From JAWHTC01 sp032586155 (GTDB lineage Bacteria > Pseudomonadota > Alphaproteobacteria > Rhodobacterales > Rhodobacteraceae): DNA of 64,000 bases. Below the pieces are notes generated by a model that saw only the letters and a program-made list of their open reading frames with translations, made no database searches and was not told the DNA's origin. This document shows positions 59,974 through 64,000 of the stretch, in pieces. The stretch spans positions 930,001-994,000 of the forward strand of contig NZ_JAWHTC010000001.1 of the NCBI RefSeq assembly GCF_032586155.1, read 5' to 3'. Every line of letters starts with the position of its first letter. Position 1 is the first letter of the stretch. The translations under genes were made by a program, and so were the position numbers.

Positions 59974-60756
59974 TCAGCTGTTCCAGCGCGACGCTTTTTC
60001 ATGGGCGATGCGGTCGGGGTCCATGAAGTGGCCGATCATGACGCGGGTCGCTTCGTCGTAGGCCGATGGCAGGTCCATGTCGAGATGGCGCATGGTAATG
60101 GACTTGCCGTCGGCGATGGGGCCGGGATTGCGGGAGGCCAGCGTCGTGGCGAAGTCGCGAGTTCGTGGCGCGAGTTGATCAGGGCCGGTGACCTCGTTCA
60201 CCAGTCCTGCGCGCAGGCCCCAATCGGCGGATTTGACCGCACCCGATAGCAGCAGTTCCATCAGGTGTTTGCGGCCCACGGCGCGCGAGACCGCGACGGC
60301 AGGCGTGGTGCAGAAGCCGCCATTGTTGACGCCGGGCAGGCAGAAGGATGCATCATGGCTGGCAAAGGCCATGTCGCAGGCAGCAACGAGCTGCAATCCG
60401 GCAGCGGTGGCGATGCCGCCGACCTGGGCGATTGTGGGTTTCGGCGAATAGGTCACGGCCTGCATCATCGCGGCGCAATCCTCGAATAATTCAGTCAGGT
60501 AGGCGTGGCCGTCATCGGCGTCGGTGCGGTGGCGGGCGATTTCCTTGAGGTCATGGCCGGCGCAGAAGATATGACCCGGCCCGTCGATCACGATGACGCG
60601 GGCGTCGGGGTTTTCATTCGCTGCATTGATGACGTCGTGCAGGGCGCGGATCATCGGCTGTGACAGGGGGTGGGCCTTGCCGTTGCCAAGGGTGATTGTG
60701 ATCACGCCATCGGCCAGATCGGTGGCGACGAGGTCGGGCAGGGACATCTGGTTCAT
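59974..60756 (-). CDS. Enoyl-CoA hydratase/isomerase family protein
   Basis: A 260-residue crotonase-fold enzyme. GHIFCAGHDLKEIA near residue 68 forms the oxyanion loop and GGIATAAGLQLVAACDMAFA near 117 is the second conserved helix. The first general-base glutamate of typical hydratases (in LPE) reads FCLPGVNNGGF, so hydration activity is doubtful and another crotonase reaction is possible. GGAGG precedes the ATG at 60756. The family is sure; the reaction is not. Confidence 0.88.
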   Translation of the reverse strand: MNQMSLPDLVATDLADGVITITLGNGKAHPLSQPMIRALHDVINAANENPDARVIVIDGPGHIFCAGHDLKEIARHRTDADDGHAYLTELFEDCAAMMQAVTYSPKPTIAQVGGIATAAGLQLVAACDMAFASHDASFCLPGVNNGGFCTTPAVAVSRAVGRKHLMELLLSGAVKSADWGLRAGLVNEVTGPDQLAPRTRDFATTLASRNPGPIADGKSITMRHLDMDLPSAYDEATRVMIGHFMDPDRIAHEKASRWNS

Positions 60757-60816
60757 GGGAGCCTCCGGGTTGCGCCGTGAGTTTGGTTGGTCGGCGTGCG
60801 TTTGTCCATGGGGGGA

Positions 60817-60839
60817 GGTGGGTTGGCACCCGCCCAACG
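60817..60839. repeat. Short palindromic repeat, copy 4
   Basis: GGTGGGTTGGCACCCGCCC followed by AACG, in the gap before tgt. Confidence 0.6.
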
Positions 60840-60876
60840 GGGCGTTATGCAGGCCGCGATCAGAGGAGAACGGGTT

Positions 60877-62007
60877 ATGAGCCAGCGCGTTGAGTTTGAG
60901 CTGAAGGCCACGGATGGGGCAGCGCGAACCGGAGTGATTTCCACGCCGCGCGGCGAGATTCGCACACCCGCCTTCATGCCGGTGGGCACGGCGGCGACGG
61001 TGAAGGCGATGATGCCGGAAAGTGTTCGGGCGACCGGTGCGGATATCCTGCTGGGCAATACCTATCATTTGATGCTGCGCCCCGGGGCCGAGCGGATTGA
61101 CCGGTTGGGCGGCTTGCACCGCTTCATGAACTGGGAGCGGCCGATTTTGACGGATAGCGGTGGATTCCAGGTGATGTCGCTGGCGGGATTGCGCAAGCTG
61201 ACCGAGCGGGGCGTGACCTTCAAATCCCACATTGACGGGTCCAAGCATGAACTGACGCCGGAACGGTCGATGGAGATCCAGCGGCTGCTTGGGTCGGACA
61301 TCGTGATGTGTTTCGATGAATGTCCGGCATTGCCGGCGGATCGCAAGCGCATTGCCGAAAGCATGCGGTTGTCGATGCGGTGGGCGGAGCGATCACGCGA
61401 GGCCTTTGGTGACCGGCCGGGGCATACGCTGTTCGGGATCATGCAGGGCGGGCTGGAGCCGGACCTGCGCGAGGAAAGCGCCGAGGCGCTGAAGGCGATC
61501 GGGTTTGATGGCTATGCGGTGGGCGGCCTGGCTGTGGGCGAGGGGCAGGCGGCGATGTTCGACTGTCTTGATTATGCGCCGGGGTTCCTGCCCGCGAACA
61601 AACCGCGCTACCTGATGGGGGTGGGAAAGCCCGATGACATCGTCGGCGCGGTGAAACGTGGCATCGACATGATGGATTGCGTGCTGCCATCACGCTCGGG
61701 GCGCACGGGGCAGGTGTTTACCCGGCGCGGTGTGGTCAACATCAAGAATGCCCGCCATGCGGATGATCCACGGCCGCTGGATGAAGCCTGTTCCTGCCCG
61801 GCGTGTTCGAACTACAGCAGGGCGTACCTGCATCATGTGTTCCGAGCCCAGGAGATGATTTCCGGGATGCTGCTGACCTGGCACAACCTGCATTACTTCC
61901 AGGAGATCATGCAGGGCATGCGGCAGGCGATTGCCGAAGGACGTTTTGCGGCATGGGAGGAGGTGTTTCACGGCACTCGGACCCTAGGGGACATCGAGCC
62001 GGTGTGA
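60877..62007 (+). CDS. tgt: tRNA-guanine transglycosylase
   Basis: Exchanges guanine for preQ1 at the wobble position of certain tRNAs. The 376-residue protein has LGNTYHLMLRPG near residue 58, DSGGFQVMSL with the catalytic Asp near 92, and the zinc site CSCPACSNYSRAYLHH near 307. GAGGAG precedes the ATG at 60877. Stands alone on the plus strand between an enoyl-CoA hydratase gene and a secreted-protein gene. Confidence 0.96.
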   Translation: MSQRVEFELKATDGAARTGVISTPRGEIRTPAFMPVGTAATVKAMMPESVRATGADILLGNTYHLMLRPGAERIDRLGGLHRFMNWERPILTDSGGFQVMSLAGLRKLTERGVTFKSHIDGSKHELTPERSMEIQRLLGSDIVMCFDECPALPADRKRIAESMRLSMRWAERSREAFGDRPGHTLFGIMQGGLEPDLREESAEALKAIGFDGYAVGGLAVGEGQAAMFDCLDYAPGFLPANKPRYLMGVGKPDDIVGAVKRGIDMMDCVLPSRSGRTGQVFTRRGVVNIKNARHADDPRPLDEACSCPACSNYSRAYLHHVFRAQEMISGMLLTWHNLHYFQEIMQGMRQAIAEGRFAAWEEVFHGTRTLGDIEPV

Positions 62008-62069
62008 CGGCAGCAGTGCGCAAGCCGTAAGGCGGATGTCCTGCCTGCCAGTTTTCGGTCAGTGCGGTG

Positions 62070-62468
62070 TCAGTAGAACTCTCTCATCAACAGCATGTTG
62101 CCATTGCCGTCCGAGGTTGTGGTTTCGACCATGTTCTTGCCGTTGGGCTGTTGGCTGACCGAGAACGTTGCGCGGCTGCCCTTGTAGCGCGAAGCCAAAC
62201 CGCCGGAGCAGGTGGTTTGGAACTTCTGGTGGGGGACGCGGCGCCGTTTGCGGGGCTTGCCCTGGTACTCAAGGGCCCCGACCTTGCCTTTGCACTCCCG
62301 TGCGATGAGAGCGGCAACCTGGGCCGGGCTGTAGCCTCCAACATTGAAGCTGCCGGTTACGGTGGGCTTCTTGTTGGAAATCGAGAAAAATGCCAGTTTC
62401 TTGACATCGGCTTGAGCCGGAAGCGTGCTGACGGTTAAAAATGCAATGGTGAAAAGCAGGCGTGTCAT
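62070..62468 (-). CDS. Secreted basic hypothetical protein
   Basis: A 132-residue protein with a signal peptide (cleavage after about residue 20, AQA). The mature part begins DVKKLAFFSISNKKPTVTGS, is rich in Lys and Arg (GKPRKRRRVPHQK near 70), and has two cysteines. A GAGGAAT site precedes the ATG at 62468. No family recognised. Converges on tgt with a gap of about 60 bases. Confidence 0.65.
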   Translation of the reverse strand: MTRLLFTIAFLTVSTLPAQADVKKLAFFSISNKKPTVTGSFNVGGYSPAQVAALIARECKGKVGALEYQGKPRKRRRVPHQKFQTTCSGGLASRYKGSRATFSVSQQPNGKNMVETTTSDGNGNMLLMREFY

Positions 62469-62597
62469 GCAATTCCTCTGGGTTGTGTCACGCAAGGATT
62501 AGCCCGGATGTGTTGTATGTTCAAGAGGGTGAGCCGGTGTGATGCGACGGGGGTGACGCGCGCGTTCCGCGACGCCCCACCCGCCGTCCCGGGGGCT

Positions 62598-63065
62598 CTA
62601 GTGGCCCATCTTGCGCAGGCGTTTTTCAATCTGTTTGCGTTCCCAATCTGGGCTGAAGAAATCCATAACTTCGAAGACAGTGAAGGCGTGGCTGATCAAC
62701 CCGATGGCCCAGCCACCGATGACCCAGAGAACCCAGGGATAACCCGGGGTGACGAAGATGTTGATGATCGACAGAAAGACGATCACCAGCACGAAGGTCA
62801 CAAGGTGGGTGTAGAACGATTTTATGTCGCGCACGTATTCAACCGCTTCGCGTTCATGGTCAACAGAATGTGTATTTTGCATGTCGGTATCCTCTCGCAA
62901 ATTGTGAAAGTCTGTCTCGAACACGGCGGCCAGGCATTTCAGGGTTTCGGTCGAAGCGGGGGCGCCGCGTTCGATGCGTTGCAAGGTGCGCGTGGAAATG
63001 CCCGCCATTTCGGCCAGTTGTTCCTGTGACCAGCCCTGATCCAATCGCATTTTCCGGATGTGCAT
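62598..63065 (-). CDS. XRE-family regulator fused to a 2TM membrane domain
   Basis: A 155-residue protein. Residues 1-60 are a lambda-repressor-type helix-turn-helix (KMRLDQGWSQEQLAEMAG, then ISTRTLQRIERGA). Residues 85-145 form a 2TM domain (SFYTHLVTFVLVIVFLSIIN, WVLWVIGGWAIGLISHAFTV) with the PDWERKQIEKRL end typical of the family. A DNA-binding part tied to the membrane may respond to the envelope. Divergent from lon with a gap of 389 bases. Confidence 0.87.
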   Translation of the reverse strand: MHIRKMRLDQGWSQEQLAEMAGISTRTLQRIERGAPASTETLKCLAAVFETDFHNLREDTDMQNTHSVDHEREAVEYVRDIKSFYTHLVTFVLVIVFLSIINIFVTPGYPWVLWVIGGWAIGLISHAFTVFEVMDFFSPDWERKQIEKRLRKMGH

Positions 63066-63216
63066 CACTGTTCGATCCTTCTTTTTCGGTGAAGGCGATA
63101 TGAGACTCGACGCATAACTATACCACGACACCGGTACGACAGCGACCCGACATGGTGCAGCGACAGGCGGGTTTTCGCGGTAATTCCGAAGCGGTGCGCG
63201 CGCGGCGCGGTTGTCA

Positions 63217-63240
63217 GGAGTATTTGGGTCAAGAAAGAGG
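63217..63240 (+). repeat. Decayed family 1 element, copy E
   Basis: GGAGTATTTGGGTCAAGAAA then GAGG, matching the complement of the CTTC-TTTTGCC-AAATA part of copies A-D, without the hairpin. Confidence 0.4.
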
Positions 63241-63343
63241 CGGTGTTCCGGCAAGCCACCAGGGGCTTGCGGCAAATCGCTTCAAAGGCGCGGGATTTGG
63301 CGCTTGCCGGGGTGCGGACGCGCGGGCATTCTGCCAAAAAGAG

Positions 63344-63373
63344 GTTGAATCCCCGGCGGGCAACCCCCAATTT
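63344..63373 (+). promoter_or_regulatory. Sigma32-like promoter of lon
   Basis: GTTGAAT (63344-63350), 14 bases, then CCCCAATTT (63365-63373). This resembles the sigma32 consensus CTTGAAA-N13-CCCCATNT. It lies about 80 bases before the lon start; lon is a known heat-shock gene. Confidence 0.45.
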
Positions 63374-63454
63374 AACCTTTCAGAAACGCGGAGGTGCCGT
63401 GTGCCGCCTAAAATAGGGGCCGGGCACCTTGCCAAGAACAAGGAATATTGAGCG

Positions 63455-64000
63455 ATGCAAGAGCCACTGAACGCATCCTATCCGGTGCTGCCTCTCAGGG
63501 ATATTGTCGTCTTTCCGCACATGATCGTGCCGCTGTTTGTCGGGCGCGAAAAGTCGGTCAAGGCGCTGGAAGAGGTGATGGCGGATGACAAGCAGATCCT
63601 GCTGGCCAGCCAGATTGATCCGAGCGTCGACGAGCCTGACACCGACGGGATTTTCAAGGCCGGGGTTCTGGCCAATGTTCTGCAATTGCTGAAACTGCCC
63701 GATGGCACCGTCAAGGTGCTGGTCGAAGGTCAGGCGCGGGTGCGGATCGACGAGTACCTGGAAAACGACGATTTCTTCGAGGCGCGGGCCGAATACCTGA
63801 CAGAGATGCCGGGCGATGCGGCCACGATCGAGGCGTTGCAGCGCACGGTGATGACCGAGTTCGAGCGTTACGCAAAGGTGCGCAAGAACATCCCGGAAGA
63901 GGCACTTTCGGCGGTTTCCGAGACCGACGATTCAGCCAAGCTGGCCGATCTGGTGGCCGGGCATCTGGGCATCGAGGTGGACCAGAAGCAGGACCTGCTT
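63455..64000 (+). CDS. lon: Lon protease, N-terminal part (cut by window edge)
   Basis: The visible 182 residues are the substrate-binding N-domain of the ATP-dependent protease: YPVLPLRDIVVFPHMIVPLF at the start, GREKSVKALEEVM, and later KLADLVAGHLGIEVDQKQDLL. ATPase and protease domains lie beyond 64000. An AAGGA site ten bases before the ATG supports the start. Confidence 0.95.
   Translation, partial: MQEPLNASYPVLPLRDIVVFPHMIVPLFVGREKSVKALEEVMADDKQILLASQIDPSVDEPDTDGIFKAGVLANVLQLLKLPDGTVKVLVEGQARVRIDEYLENDDFFEARAEYLTEMPGDAATIEALQRTVMTEFERYAKVRKNIPEEALSAVSETDDSAKLADLVAGHLGIEVDQKQDLL

Larger units (their letters stand above)
63066..63454. promoter_or_regulatory. Divergent XRE-2TM/lon intergenic region
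   Basis: 389 bases without a gene. It holds a decayed family 1 repeat (63217-63240), a heat-shock-like promoter (63344-63373) and, before lon, AGGTGCC (63392-63398) paired with GGCACCT (63423-63429), which could fold in the leader. Confidence 0.5.

Noticed and set aside
63066..63454. tRNA or small RNA gene before lon
   Set aside because: No cloverleaf, GTTCRANYC or CCA end was found; the region is better explained by a promoter and a decayed repeat.

Overview
The window is a high-GC, gene-dense piece of an alphaproteobacterial chromosome, almost certainly from the Rhodobacteraceae (Roseobacter group). Indicators are the sulfur-assimilation order DUF2849-cysI-cysH-DUF934-fpr beside a divergent Lrp/AsnC gene, the tatABC-DUF815 linkage, a three-gene TRAP dicarboxylate system with DctB/DctD, and several families of short GC-rich intergenic repeats of a kind common in that family. 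No rRNA, tRNA, CRISPR array, prophage or insertion sequence was recognised. The assignment rests on gene order and protein motifs read by eye, not on a database search.

Layout. 1-5.2 kb: end of a methyltransferase gene, a deleted alpha/beta-hydrolase gene, a squalene/phytoene synthase-like protein, an MFS transporter and the cobalamin genes cobB-cobA. 5.4-12.3 kb: tatABC and a DUF815 ATPase, facing an nlpD-like/pcm/surE block, then an SDR and two small proteins. 12.4-19.4 kb (minus strand): purF, cvpA, radA, a PqiA-like protein, mlaF, mlaE, alr. 19.8-28.4 kb: pepT, a 2OG-Fe(II) oxygenase, a DUF1194 protein, a FosA-like glutathione transferase, a SnoaL-like protein, dnaB, pyrE, pyrC and a conserved unknown. 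28.5-34.4 kb: a five-gene minus-strand operon of glycosyltransferases, sulfotransferases and an FkbM methyltransferase, probably making or decorating a surface glycan. 34.6-40.1 kb: MoxR ATPase, a small unknown, a CoxE-like VWA protein, XdhC and a MoeA/MoCF-like protein, which is a molybdenum-hydroxylase maturation set without its enzyme. 40.3-47.6 kb: a methyltransferase, infC with an ATA start, an Ala/Glu/Lys-repeat membrane protein, and the sulfur-assimilation operon. 47.6-57.9 kb: a cytochrome P450, DctB/DctD, a small barrel-like secreted protein, TRAP genes dctPQM and an SLC13-type transporter. 58-64 kb: tpiA, an A-type Fe-S carrier, sufT, an enoyl-CoA hydratase, tgt, a secreted protein, an XRE-2TM protein and the start of lon.

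How the genes fit together. Most of the window is housekeeping or core metabolism. The accessory parts are the glycan/sulfotransferase operon, the CoxDE/XdhC set, the P450 and the fosA-like gene. The most unusual regulatory point is DctD: its central AAA+ domain has lost the Walker A lysine and the sigma54-contacting GAFTGA loop, yet two near-palindromic 18-bp sites resembling DctD operators lie 32 bp apart (three helical turns) upstream of dctP. Four repeat families lie between genes; one repeatedly follows stop codons and shows covarying hairpin stems, which suggests an RNA-level 3'-end function.
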